Origin: Argopecten irradians
Taxonomy: Eukaryota; Mollusca; Bivalvia; Pectinida; Pectinidae
Direction: 5' to 3'
Length of the DNA stretch: 64,000 bases
Assembly: GCF_041381155.1 (NCBI RefSeq)
Contig: NC_091142.1
Span: 35,265,604 to 35,329,603, forward strand
Shown here: piece by piece, positions 35,852 to 47,447 of the stretch
Numbering within the stretch: the first letter of the stretch is position 1
Layout: every line of letters starts with the position of its first letter
Made by a program: the position numbers and the translations under genes
The notes under the pieces: generated by a model
Told to the model about the DNA's origin: nothing
Seen by the model: the letters and a program-made list of their open reading frames with translations, nothing else
Databases searched by the model: none

Positions 35852-37140
35852 CATGCGTGCTGGAATGGATATATAAATGTAGTGTCTCCTTCTGAATAGC
35901 TGAATTCGTATCAATTTTTAAATGATACATTATTGTAGCATACTGCCGTACAGTTCACTCATTGGACATTCAGTAAACCGGCCAGTCAGTCGTTACCCTG
36001 CCTTTATATACTTGGTTTCTTGACCACGGAGCAGAAGCAAAAGAACTTTCTATGAAGGCACACATATTCCATTGCCATAAAAATGAATATGTTTTTTTCG
36101 AGAAGAACAAAATTACAAAACTAAGTAGAATCTTACATCCGTGTAATGTTACTTAACGATATGTTATAACAATTAGCATGAAATCTTGTAGACTTAGCCA
36201 ATCATAAATGACATTACAAAAAGTAGCATCATTTTTTTACTGTCTAAACACAAATTTAAGTCTGAGACTGTTTCATAATCCTGGGTTATGTTGACTTAAA
36301 ATCAAATCCAATATTTAATGACTCTACAGATCCTATATAATTGTGTTTTAAGTATGTGTTAGTGACCCTTATTTCCATGTTATATTGAGGACATTGCAAT
36401 TGAAATAGCGTAAGAAGGAATATGGCCTTACTCCAGAAATTCAGGAAATACTACCAGAGGATTCCAATAAGTGTAAACGTGCTCATTGTAGCACAAATTA
36501 ACGCAAATACGAATAACTCTAAATTAGGATTTATTAGTGCGGATATGAATTAGTACTATTAGGTGGTTCAATACCGAAAATACCCTTTGAGAAGATTTAT
36601 AACTGTACTTGCGAAAATCTCTAAAATAAAACTCTCGCCAGAATAAGTACGTTTACAGTATTACAGTATATATCATGTCAATCCCCCATACAAATAATTG
36701 ATGAATAAATATGATATGTTTTACAATACGTACAACTCAATTAAAAGAGAACAATGACTTTTTGTTTTTTTCATCAATCATTTTATTGGTTCTTCAAGTA
36801 TACATTAAAAACTGACAATTCTTGTTTCGTAGGTTTATCGTCGTTATAGATGCAGTCGTAATCTGTAACATACAAAAATGTAGTGCATTATCCAATGAAG
36901 AGCGAATGTTATGCAGTAGATACCACTCAAATGTGCATATTTTGATTCATCTTTATATATATTGCTTACTATGAATACAATTATATTTCGAATAAAAGAA
37001 TAATGTTAGATGCTATGACTTGTCTATATCTATTTTTGGATTAATTTCGACTCGACACAGATAATTAAGAAATTCTAATTGTATTTTAGATAGTAGGGTA
37101 GGTAATGACTCACGCTGTCAAATAGATTTGATCATGAGGA
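35852..37140. other. Spacer and 3' flank of gene B
   Basis: No exon is supported. On the minus strand an AATAAA (plus TTTATT near 36782) could end the gene B transcript about 350 nt beyond its stop. Confidence 0.45.
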
Positions 37141-39397
37141 CTAGATGGTGGTTTCTTTGCTTGTTTCAGTATCAGCCTGTGCTAACGTCTTCTTGTCCTG
37201 TTTAAGGGCTGCCTTCCCACTCATGGCCACCTTGAGAAACATAGACTACAACTACTCGATTAGTATGCTCGTCAACATTTTAATCGGTACCAATAACTAA
37301 TGGTCCATTAAAACTCACAAAATATAATATTACCCAGTGTGGTATGTTATCATAGTGACTTACGAATGAACTATTCGCATGGTATTCGTTTGGATTACTT
37401 CAAAGCATTAAGGTTTCACACAGACATGGTTTGGTTTAAACGAAATAATACCACGCATTACTTTTTGTTTATTTTAACGAGATAAATGAAAAAAAAGCTT
37501 TGCTGTTTCATGTACTTAAATAAATTAATCTTTAAGATATACCTTTTTGGCTTCAGCGTCCGGGTCCTGTTTTGTTTTCATTGTATCGACACTTTCATCG
37601 TTTTCTCCCATGTCATTAGTCAAACTTGCCTTATCATTCTGTGCTTCTGCTGCTTCCCGTTCCGGTTGCATCATATCAGTTTCGTCATTTTTAGGTTTTG
37701 CTGCCACCTCCGCTGTAGTTTCACTAGTCTCACCATCATCGCCTGCTCCGTTAGTGTCCCCCATTAGAAGTCCATATTCTGAGGGAACGTTGTCATCTGT
37801 GGGTAGGGCGTCTGGTAACGCAGTACTATCAGGGGATCCGCCATCTTGTGACGTCATTTTGTCGTCCATGTTTGATTCGTCATCTTTGATACCAGCATTG
37901 ACCTTGAATGACCCCTCGATTCCCACGGAGGTTGAGTTTGTGGCAGAAGTATCTGCAGTAGTATCTTCACTGATAGTGCTGTTATCTGTATCACCCTGGT
38001 AAAGTAATGAACATACAGTTTAAACACGTTTATAACGAACACGCTTACGACGACATCATAGTTATAACGTAGGTATCTCTATTTCCCGCAATGATTCTAT
38101 AATGTACATATAACATGTGTATAACGAAATATGTTTATATATGAGGGAGTTTTGTGGCCCCACGAGATTTTTTAGAACCATGAAGTACTTCAGCTCTAAC
38201 CGGCAAGGGAATGACTGGGTTAAAATTAGTCTTAAACGTATTTGTTACTTATTATCATTGTTTAGAAATTATTGTTAAAACGATACTTCGTCATTTACAA
38301 ATGCAGTTTGAAAAACATGCTGGTTGTCAGGTTGTCAGGTTGTCATGACACAAATGTATCACAATAGTGCAACAACTGTGGGAACCCAAAGTCATTGTCG
38401 CCAAACGGGGTTTGCTGTACCATTTCAAGCGAGCGGCAAGACGTAAGCGGTGCGTCTTCCGAATCCCCCAAACAATATATGTCATTACGTACCTCTGCAC
38501 TATCAGGAATAAACCCTTTCGCAAAACCTGGAATCATGTTCTTCCAATCACTCGGAGATGCGTCGCTATTTCCTCCGTCATCCTTCTTTGAGCCAGGAAC
38601 AAAACTTGTCTTAAAGGACTCCATCATACCTGGGCAGGTTGTGATTATTTTAGACATTAATACTTCATAACGCGTAATATTCATCTTATGGTTTGATAAT
38701 TTCACGTATATCTATATCACTAACTAACAAATGAAAAATGTTTAATCTGATGTATAGCATATTATATGTAGTGAAAAATAAGATATTTTACTATTTTGAC
38801 AAAATAATTCAATTTTGTTTGTTACGAGCATTTTATTTCGCGCTTTATTTAGAGTACACTCATATTTTTGTGTTATATCTCCATAAAATAAAAAATAAAT
38901 TCAAGTTAATCCTTAAACAACCTCAAAAACATTATCGGTACCACGACTTAAAGCCGGGTTTGAAATCTGTCTTAAGCAGCCCATGAAAAACACAATACGA
39001 ACATTTATTTTTTGAATGTTCATCAAATAGTTTTACTGCTTGTCGGTCCACTACAAATTTCGCTATACAACAGTTTTGCGGAAGTTACCTTTCTGTGTGG
39101 TAGCTATTATTCGAAAACTAACTTGACCTTGTATTCGAGGTGGTAATTAAATTGTATGTACAGGAGTTGATTCGCAATATACAATATACATGTGCGAAAC
39201 ATTTTATAATTAAACATATTTTTTATCTATATCTCACCTTTATACATACTGTCCATGGCCCGTTTCCCGTCATGCCGTGATTGTCCAGGCTGGTTGTCAT
39301 TGTTACCGTGACCTTTCACAATTTGACCAGACACCACAGTGAGGGTCAATGTTGCGATGGTCAAGAGAAGGATAGAATTTCTCATTCCCGTCATCAT
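37141..39397 (-). CDS. Secreted acidic protein, paralog B (279 aa)
   Basis: Four exons join in frame: 39397-39238, 38629-38493, 37995-37543 and 37230-37141 (840 nt), with phase 1 and 0 introns matching gene A. The start codon could be 39397 or the adjacent 39394. A signal peptide (SILLLTIATLTLTVVSG) is followed by an HDGKR dibasic site, AMDSMYK, GMMESFKTSFVPGSKK and DWKNMIPGFAKGFIPD, closely paralleling gene A. The exon 3 tail is acidic and Ser/Thr-rich, with a VNAGI motif as in A, and DNST near its start in both. Exon 4 adds a basic C-terminus (VAMSGKAALKQDKK). No cysteines lie in the predicted mature chain. A TATA box sits at a normal distance upstream. Function is unknown; it is a secreted, probably processed and largely disordered protein. 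Confidence 0.8.
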
Positions 39398-39451
39398 TCA
39401 CTCTGATTCTCAAACAATATGCTGTTAAATTAAATTTGTCAGACGCTTTAA

Positions 39452-39472
39452 GATATATAACCGACCACGTGA
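39452..39472 (-). promoter_or_regulatory. Gene B promoter: TCACGTG E-box and TATA box
   Basis: On the minus strand TCACGTGG (near 39472-39465) is followed after a few bases by TTATATATC (39460-39452). The start codon lies about 55 bases further on, which leaves room for a short leader. The E-box parallels those at genes A and C. Confidence 0.6.
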
Positions 39473-39814
39473 CCCTGACTGGTGAGATGATGCAGTTTAT
39501 ACTGGTATATATAATGGTACCAGCATGTTGATACTGGGAAGAAAAGTTATATGTATAGGAATTTACATATCTGTATCTTGTGCATTTATCGCCAGGTGTT
39601 GTATTGTAAAATGTACATGTCAGCAGAATTTATATAAATAAAGATGTAAAGTATCACCGATGTATTGTTAATAGTGGTAGGCTTGTTACGTAAAAAGTCA
39701 TCCTAAGAGGCGAGACAAGTTCTATTACTTAAAACATATACCGGTATTGTATATATATAAACATATGTATAATAGTAACATTCACTGTAGGTGTTGATTT
39801 CCGGTACCTGTTAT

Positions 39815-39960
39815 TTAAGGAGTGATTTTTATTGTTTGTTGTTTACTGGTGTTTAAACTGCATTTTTTGTACATATTATAACGCGCGTCATTTAAAATAT
39901 ATGTACAAAAAATGCAGTTTACACACCAGTAAACAACAAACAATAACAATAATTCCTTAT
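39815..39960. mobile_element. Foldback hairpin, 146 bp
   Basis: TATTGTTTGTTGTTTACTGG and CTGCATTTTTTGTACATAT on the left pair with ATGTACAAAAAATGCAG and CCAGTAAACAACAAACAATA on the right, around AACGCGCGTC. It is a near-perfect palindrome, probably a MITE; target duplications are not evident. Confidence 0.8.
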
Positions 39961-40681
39961 ATTGACATTTTGGCTGACCTTTTCTTTAAAAATTTAGTGT
40001 TCAAATAAAATAAAACTATGTTTTTTCAGTGTTATACGATTGTCGGAAGAGCCGATCAATTGATGGAATCCCGCAACAGCTGACTTCAATTTGGCGGGAA
40101 ATGTTGTCAAATTCAGAGAGTACACAATATAAAGTTCCACATTAATTTTATCTTTTTTTCATCCCATTTATACAATATTTGTTTAATATTTTATTTGCTG
40201 ATATATAATTTAAGATTTACATTACATTCATACATGCAGTATATTCAAGATTTAATAGGACTAATTGGATGCGCATTAATACTATTTGCGGAAGTCGTTG
40301 TTCCGGTGTGTGTATTCTTGCGTGGCAACCACTGCGTTTACGCAAGTGTAAACGATTTCGCAGTTGGAATTGTTATATATCAAAGAGAAAGCAGAAATGT
40401 TAATATTAAAGAGTAATCGGTACTATTGTAATAGTTCACACATATACGGATGTCCTTTTCATGGATTAATTGATTTCTTTAGTTTAGAAAGAAATATATT
40501 CGTATATAATATCGGAAAAAATAAGAGTTACTTCATACCAGTTTAGATGATGTAGATTTGGTCTATTGTTTATATTTTCAGGAACAATCAACTTATGCAA
40601 CAATTTCTCTAAAAGGTCAACTTCAGGTTGGAAATAAGGGTCAAATTTCAAAAGTGCATAGTTCGGAAAAAAAACAACTAT

Positions 40682-40841
40682 ATATTTAAGGATTAAAGTT
40701 TCATTCTGGTGGTTCTATCGAAGAATAAAGTTGAGTAGGGTATCGATATTTGCGAAGCGGTCCATGAAACAAATATTGATACCCTACTCAACATTATCCT
40801 TCGATAGAACCACCAGAAAGAGAATTTAATCCTTATATTTA
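40682..40841. mobile_element. Foldback hairpin, 160 bp
   Basis: The arms carry CTGGTGGTTCTATCGAAG and GTTGAGTAGGGTAT, mirrored on the right, and outer TAAGGATTAAA ends. The loop is about CGAAGCGGTCCATGAAA. It differs in sequence from the hairpin 0.8 kb to its left, so it is a separate family. Confidence 0.8.
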
Positions 40842-43800
40842 GTCTTAACTATTATTTTCATAACTCAAAATTTACCCTTAATAGTGTTTATGGCATTTAT
40901 AAGACTAAAATTGAATTATATCGTTTGGTTCCGACATGCATTTGGAGCAGCCACTCGAAGTGACGATAATTTCCGCCAATTTATCAATGAACATACAAAT
41001 AAAATGAGTTCCGTCTGATGAAGCATATATCTGGGGTTTTCCCGGTATGAAACTATAAATCGTTTAATTTATCTGTTGTTAAAAACACCATGGTGCAAAG
41101 CCGTTTGGTTTTAATCTTTTACTTCGTATGATTACACAAGCTTACACAGTTCATAACGTGGCAGGATATTTAACGTAGTTGTGACGCGGCGTCCGATTCA
41201 AACCGCCTGTGTCAAGGAGGTGTGACAAACAGAGAGATTCTTCAATTTTGTGATCACTTGAGTTTTACTTAATCAGTTCACGTTTGAAATTACTTGAATA
41301 CACTGATCCTAGTTCCTTTCAAATGTATACGTCGTTTCAGGATTGTGGATTTCAAATGTATCAGACGTCGTTTCCAGGAACATGTACAAACACAGGTAGG
41401 CCCACTACTGTAAACGTCTACCGCTCTCAAAATGTTAGCTTATATTTATATTGTTGTTTCAAACACTTCAATAAATATTAGAGATATCTATTACAAGTAT
41501 TGTAAAGCTACAATTGTAGGATTCCGTTTCATTGATATTTCGAAACACCCAAACGTACATTTTGTATGTAAGGCCTACTCTCGCCGATTCACAGTAGATA
41601 ACGTACAGGACTTGTCTGTCCCCCGAGGTGAACAAAAATGCATTATCGTGCTTGGTCGTTTTGGTTAAACTTATGCAACTCAAAGACTGATGTTGTCCTG
41701 ACATATCTTATCCATTTGCGTACAACCAAAGATGTTAACAATACAAATAGGATGTAGATCTACATGTTGTAGCGAACAACACAGACTCACCGACACACAA
41801 CATGTAAACATTGCGACGTCATCGGAATGTGCAATACTGTACATTGTACAACATTGTTTATTTATCATACGCACGGAAGCATTGCTCAAAGAGGTACGGT
41901 AGTAACATAAACAATGTAGCTTTTCTACATTTGTATTTACACACATACATGTATATGTGTTCAAACATATTTTGATACATGTACATGTTCATCGAACGTA
42001 CGTTCGGTACTGAAAACACCAAAAGTTTCTGATTTGGACCATCATAAATTCATCCGCGCGGCTCCAAATTGCTTTGGTTGAAATCTTTGGTTGAAATCAA
42101 CGGGGTTTATACTATCAACTCACCACTGACTGTAAATATTCAAAAAATATTCTTCTCAAGTTCTGCAGGCCTAAAGACCTGTAATTATGCAGCAGCATGC
42201 TGAGATAAATGGCAACCAAGTTTGTTAATATGAAAGACCTTGACCTATATTCAAGGTCACAAGGGAAAAAACTTTAAAACCTCAAACAACTGAAGTTTTG
42301 AAAGACCTAGTTGACTACCTAAGTTTATTAATATGACGATCATGACCTTCATTCAAGGTAACAAGGGCTAAAATACCTCAAACGACTTCTTATTCTTACA
42401 TTTAGTTTACAAAGAAGCAATTTATCACCAAACCCTTAGATAACAAGTACATGCAATTGTTATAAACCGAGATGAAAAAAAATGGATTTTGAATGTCCGG
42501 TTTGGATATCCATACTCTTTTAGTGTATATGTGAAGAATGCTGTGGTCAATTTATACACATTTCAATCTTCCTAAATGTAGTTAGAGTTATAGTTATCTT
42601 CACTGTTCCTTAATGTAATCGGCGCTTAGTATGTGCTAATAGTTCTTAATTTATCCTCAAGGTCAATATAAATGTACATACAAATGTAAGCAAAATTTCT
42701 ATATATTGTAATGTTTAGTAGTTGGACTCAGATGTATGTTGATATTTTTCACTTTTAAATCGTAAAAGTCAATTTAATCTTGGATTTAATGCCCATGGCT
42801 ATCTAGATCAAAATACATTTTATTTCTGTCTCGTGCCAACCAAACACTATAAATAAGGTTTCGTTCCCAGTCACTCTTTCCTTGACTATAAACCAGCTAT
42901 TTCTAACCATGAGCCCAGAATATAATATTCTGAATTGCATGCATGCCTTCCAGCAGAGGCGGCCATTTTTTTTACAAATCCTGACGCCACTTCTTGGCGT
43001 AGCTTTATTTGTAAAATAATAGCTTTATTTGTATATTTAAATGTGACGAAATCTCAAATCAATACGGTTACTGCTGTTTGATTAAGTTCAATGTTTTTAG
43101 TTTGTAATTGATTTTATAAATCATTAAACATGATTATAGGATATGTTCTAAATGAGGACTGGGTTAATGCTGGTACATCCTTATCTATGGATACTATTGC
43201 CCTTTTTCTTTACAGATAAATTGTGAATGCTACATCAGCATGCCATGTTTATGGTTTCATCTGAACTCTGTTGTTCACAATGTTGCACCCTCTATGTCAG
43301 CATTGAATGCCTAAAATGGACTGTATTGGTTCTCCCGAACATTATATATATGTTTAAAGGTAGTTTTCTAAACAATTTGTTCTACCTGCACGTTTACTGT
43401 ACTGCCGGTTAGGGTAGGTGGCGGCTTCAGAACAAGTGAGGAAAGTGTGGAGGTGTGTGTCATTTTTAAGACCAGACCACTCCGTAATGATCCTCACTTT
43501 TACTTCATGCAAGAGTACCATTAGAGAATGGCAAGGTGTAACTGTACTGACTTGTAGTAGAAAACGTTTTTGTGCCTTAGCTTCTTGTAACATACTAATA
43601 AAACTTAATAAGATTTTGTAATAACGAGAAAATGCAATATTTATGTGTACTTTGAAATAGTATCTGGCATTGATGATATCATAATTTCAGTAAGACGACA
43701 TTTATCAAAAATAGATAAGATTCTATTGTGCTCTATATGTACTTCTCAAAAAAGACATAGTTCGCTTTAATGTCCATTTGCTTTGGTCAGTTGATGTTTC

Positions 43801-44035
43801 CTGTTAAACAGTGAGTGACTGACCATTGTGCCAATTAAAATGTTGTCTAACCTTCTTGGACAGTTCCACCTGTTTAAATGTCAAAACTTCACTTGTGTTA
43901 TTGTTCACCCATAAAAGGCCACACTGTTTAAAGCTAGAACATAATCTTATATCCGATGGCTGCTGTTACCGTTTGAAATCAATCAATAAAATTAGGGATT
44001 ATACAAAAATCAAAACATTTGTGATGACCAGTTTG

Positions 44036-44137
44036 TTTTATTTTCGTAAAATTGCTAAATAATAAAATGATAAGGATGAAGAAAGACAACGATGAATCTT
44101 TAGACACTTCCGCCACTGTATCCTAGTCCGCCTCCTG
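44036..44137 (-). other. Probable 3' noncoding exon and poly(A) signal of gene C
   Basis: On the minus strand an acceptor (CTTTTTTCCAG) at about 44137 is followed by GAGGCGGACTAGGATACAGT. AATAAA lies at 44042-44037. Gene C has a donor (GTGAGC) directly after its stop codon, so this is a plausible last exon carrying only untranslated sequence. Confidence 0.45.
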
Positions 44138-44996
44138 GAAAAAAGATCGCATAATATCAATGTAAATTCAAAACTAAAATATTCAACGAGACACTTTATT
44201 TTCTTGCCATGCAATATTTGTATTGCACATGTTAATATCGAACATTTTATAAACTTTTGACCGATAATTGCATGCATTACTATAATGGACCTTTGATACG
44301 CAGTATTTTCTCTTTTTCCCTTCTATTTTCTAAATCTATTTATGTTTCGACTATATATAACTACTACGCTCATTTATTTGTTGATATAATGCAACAAATA
44401 AACTGGTACCACACAATGAACATTACCATGAATTGTTAAATTCGTTATCATCCACCCACGCTTTGATAATTAAATATCAACATAATTATTTCCCTTCACT
44501 GATTCACGTAAGTAGCACATTTGGGGTTCTAATGCCGATTTATATTGACTATAACGGTGTATTTCCACGCATGCCAGTATTTCCATGCATGCCAGTATCA
44601 GTTAAATGCAAATCTAACATTAGTAATATTGTTAAGATAAAAAAAATAATCCCTGGAATTGCTACAGTTTGTTTATTGTATCTAAAATGAGTTAATCTAA
44701 TTAAAAGAAATACGTTATAAGTGCTAGCCATATCTAAAACGCATAATTAGAAATAATTTGTTATGTTCATTTTGTTGCTGCTACTCTTCTCTAACGTGTT
44801 GTATATGGAAAAAGAACAAAAGAAAAAAAAACATAATTAAAACAAATGATTGACCCAAGAAACAAATAACGGTTTTTCTCTTCTAAAAGTAATAATTACT
44901 TGGCATGCAATTTGCTTTTGCGTGATAAGGGCACCTCAAACTGAATATGGCAAGGTATAGTACAACATCATAGCTGTATAGCGTGTGGAAGCTCAC

Positions 44997-46525
44997 CTAT
45001 CCCTTGAAGAACTTGGCAAATGCCTGAGATATAGTGTCGTTCTGTTGGGCTTGCTGGGTCTGGTTGTTGCTATCTTTTTCGTTAAAACCCTGCATGGAAA
45101 TATTAGTAAAGAAAGCGGGATAACGTAAAAATAATCAAATCAGGCATTGGCTCGGTAAAAACAACTCAAACTTATTAAAAACAGGTGGTTTTATTACTCC
45201 TTACAATTAACGCTAATCTTATTTTAACACTGTTTGTACTTAATGTATTCTTCTCGTTGTTATTTATTACTGATCGTATTGTTTAGTTGATGTTTCTTAA
45301 GACAAGTGTTCAATTTGCCAATACTCAACAGTCAAAGTATGTCGAAATAAGGGCATTTACGACGTATTCAGTAATAGTCGATCAGGATATATACAGACAA
45401 AAATGTCAAAGCGTGGGTTCAGAACACGAATCTCTCCAGGACTATTCGTTATTTCAGTTGGATTTTTAGTAGATAATACAATTTCTAATTAACGCTTAAT
45501 GATGTGTACACATACACTAGCATTCTAAGACTATAAAGCATAGACAGTTTGATTTTAGGTTTACGATGACAGTTTTACATGATACCACGAAATCCCAACC
45601 TCTTGATCGCCACTTGGAAACACATACGTTTGACATTAGATGTATACAGATTTTATCGCAAGGTTGTGCTTGAAAAGAAAATATTTGAAATTCCTTTTGA
45701 AGCGACAGACCACTGGATATTTACCTGACTGTTAGTGCCGTTCATATACTTGTCAGAAAACCCAGCAAAGAGAGACGCCCAATCCATCTGGTCGTTATCG
45801 CTACTATCATCGTCATCTTCATCGCTATACTCCTCCTCGCTTTCGTCGTCGTCGTTGTTGTCGGGTTTAGGGAGAAATCCTTTCAAGTTTTCCATGATGT
45901 CTGAAATGAAATGACCCGTATGTACCCTCTGCTCATTTATAGCCGAAGTTTCCAAAATCTAGAATTATAAACCAGAAGAGAAACTTATTTATAGAGAGAG
46001 ATTATCTAAACTATGGTATATCTTACCTACGTTTTGTAATAAGATTGATCCAATTAATTAATTACACCAATTTCATCATTGTAATCTAAAGTTGTCACAC
46101 CTCACACTTTCTTTTGTACAAAAAAGCACATCAGTCCTATGAGCAATAATGCTATAAAACTATCTAGCAAATGACAACACTTTGGTGTTCCTCTATCATA
46201 AATCACGTACAGATTTCGTTAGAGCTTTTCTATACGTTCATCTTTTTGAACATTCTAATAAGAAAATATTGATAAAACATTTCGAGACGTTCTCTTTCTC
46301 TGTATACACACCTTTATAGAACTTAGAGTAGTCCCCTCCTGCTGATTTACTGGGGTCTCCCTTACCCCCGTTACTGCCACTACTACTACCATCCCCCGCC
46401 AGCACGTCCTGTGTGGCTGTCGAGCCCCCACTGGTCTCAGACCGGCGATGTTTGGTGGCACTCTTACAGGTAATCTCTAAAATCGACAGGTATAGTATCA
46501 TCAACAGTAGAGTATGGCGCAGCAT
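44997..46525 (-). CDS. Secreted acidic protein, paralog C (160 aa)
   Basis: Three coding exons join in frame: 46525-46312, 45900-45725 and 45089-44997 (483 nt), with phase 1 and 0 introns as in A and B. The signal peptide is TLLLMILYLSILEITC, followed by a Gly/Ser-rich stretch with HRR, then DYSKFYK and DIMENLKGFLPKPDNN. This last block aligns with AMDSMYK and GMMESFKTSFVPGSK of gene B. A highly acidic run (DDDESEEEYSDEDDDDSSDN) precedes DWASLFAGFSDKY, the counterpart of DWKNMIPGFAKGF. It ends SQAFAKFFKG. The stop codon lies directly against a good donor site, so a 3' UTR intron is likely. C is the most diverged and shortest of the three. Role unknown; the acidic run suggests calcium binding, by inference only. 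Confidence 0.75.
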
Positions 46526-46561
46526 AGTGCTTCGATAAACAGTAACACTTCAAGTAAGACG

Positions 46562-46609
46562 TTTTTATAACTTTTCTGGAATTTATATTGTTATTTTTAA
46601 GTCACGTGA
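46562..46609 (-). promoter_or_regulatory. Gene C promoter: TCACGTGA E-box and TATA box
   Basis: On the minus strand TCACGTGA (46609-46602) lies about 30 bases upstream of GTTATAAAAAC (46572-46562). The start codon at 46525 follows after about 37 bases. The arrangement resembles gene B. Confidence 0.55.
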
Positions 46610-46825
46610 ACATAGAAATTGAGTCTACTTTGCTAATGACTCCTTTGATTTAATATTGTTCGTGTATCATTCTCACTTTGTCCTGTACAAAACATCAGAT
46701 AGCGGTATTCCTTAAGTGCCCCTTTACCGACCATCATATCGTCACACCATATGGCATTAGATGTATGACTTTGTGCGCTGATAGCGTGCGTCAATCATAT
46801 ATTTTTGATATTGCATTAGTATTAA

Positions 46826-47181
46826 AGATGCTCCACCGCCGACAGACCATAAATAATATTCATCATTTGAACAATAATTGGTGTTTAATCGTGCATGTAT
46901 ATGTCTAATTAACACAAAACATAATAAAAAATAATTTATTTTGCCTTTGGTGCATGCGCAATCAGTACTAAATTCCATAAAGGATATAGTGCCACGGAAT
47001 ATTTTCGGGATGCAATTAATTCGTTTTGATATTTTTATCTTGATATCAAATTAAAAGCTCAAACTTTTCAATGGTGGTAATGGTGTAAAGCAAATAACTT
47101 TTGTAACTGAAGGAAAACATTAAATCGTCTGCTCCTGTTATTGATAGTGAAAAAATACCATTTGTCAGCGGTGGAGCATCT
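46826..47181. mobile_element. piggyBac-type MITE, AGATGCTCCACCGC ends
   Basis: AGATGCTCCACCGCCGACA at the left is mirrored by TGTCAGCGGTGGAGCATCT at the right, flanked by TTAA at 46822-46825 and 47182-47185. It is 356 bp long with no coding frame. Its ends differ from the other TTAA-flanked MITE at 27.6 kb. Confidence 0.85.
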
Positions 47182-47219
47182 TTAAATGAAAGTGATTAAT
47201 ACAATAAGTCTTACTTACC

Positions 47220-47447
47220 TTATTTTGTGATTTCTTGAGACGAGTTTCGTTTTTTAAAATCGGCTGAATCTACTACTGAGTTCATAGTCATTACAGATAT
47301 CCTATTAAAATCAAAACCGTTGCATTCATTTTGCCACGCTGCATGTAAGTTGTAATTGTACAAGACTTCAGCTGCTAATTTAATAGCACTTTCAATCTGC
47401 TGTTTCCCACTACAGTTTTTTGTTCCTATGATGACGTCATAATTCAT
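47220..47447 (-). other. Unassigned open frame, 75 codons
   Basis: The frame has a protein-like composition (IIGTKNCSG, IKLAAEVLYNYN) and a strong donor-like AAG|GTAAGTAAG immediately past its stop. I recognise no family, no signal peptide and no partner exon. It could be an isolated exon read in the wrong frame, or chance. Confidence 0.2.

Larger units (their letters stand above)
39473..44035. other. Intergenic region between genes B and C
   Basis: No exon is supported. It contains two long hairpins (39815-39960, 40682-40841) and a diverged direct duplication at about 42230-42390 (GACCTTGACCTATATTCAAG against GACCTTCATTCAAGGTAACA). Small open frames throughout lack family features. Confidence 0.5.

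Noticed and set aside
37547-38002. 151-codon plus-strand frame
   Set aside because: Antisense to gene B exon 3; its Ser/Val richness mirrors the acidic codons of the real strand.
38367-38670. Plus-strand frames opposite gene B exon 2
   Set aside because: The minus strand carries the block conserved with genes A and C and good splice sites.
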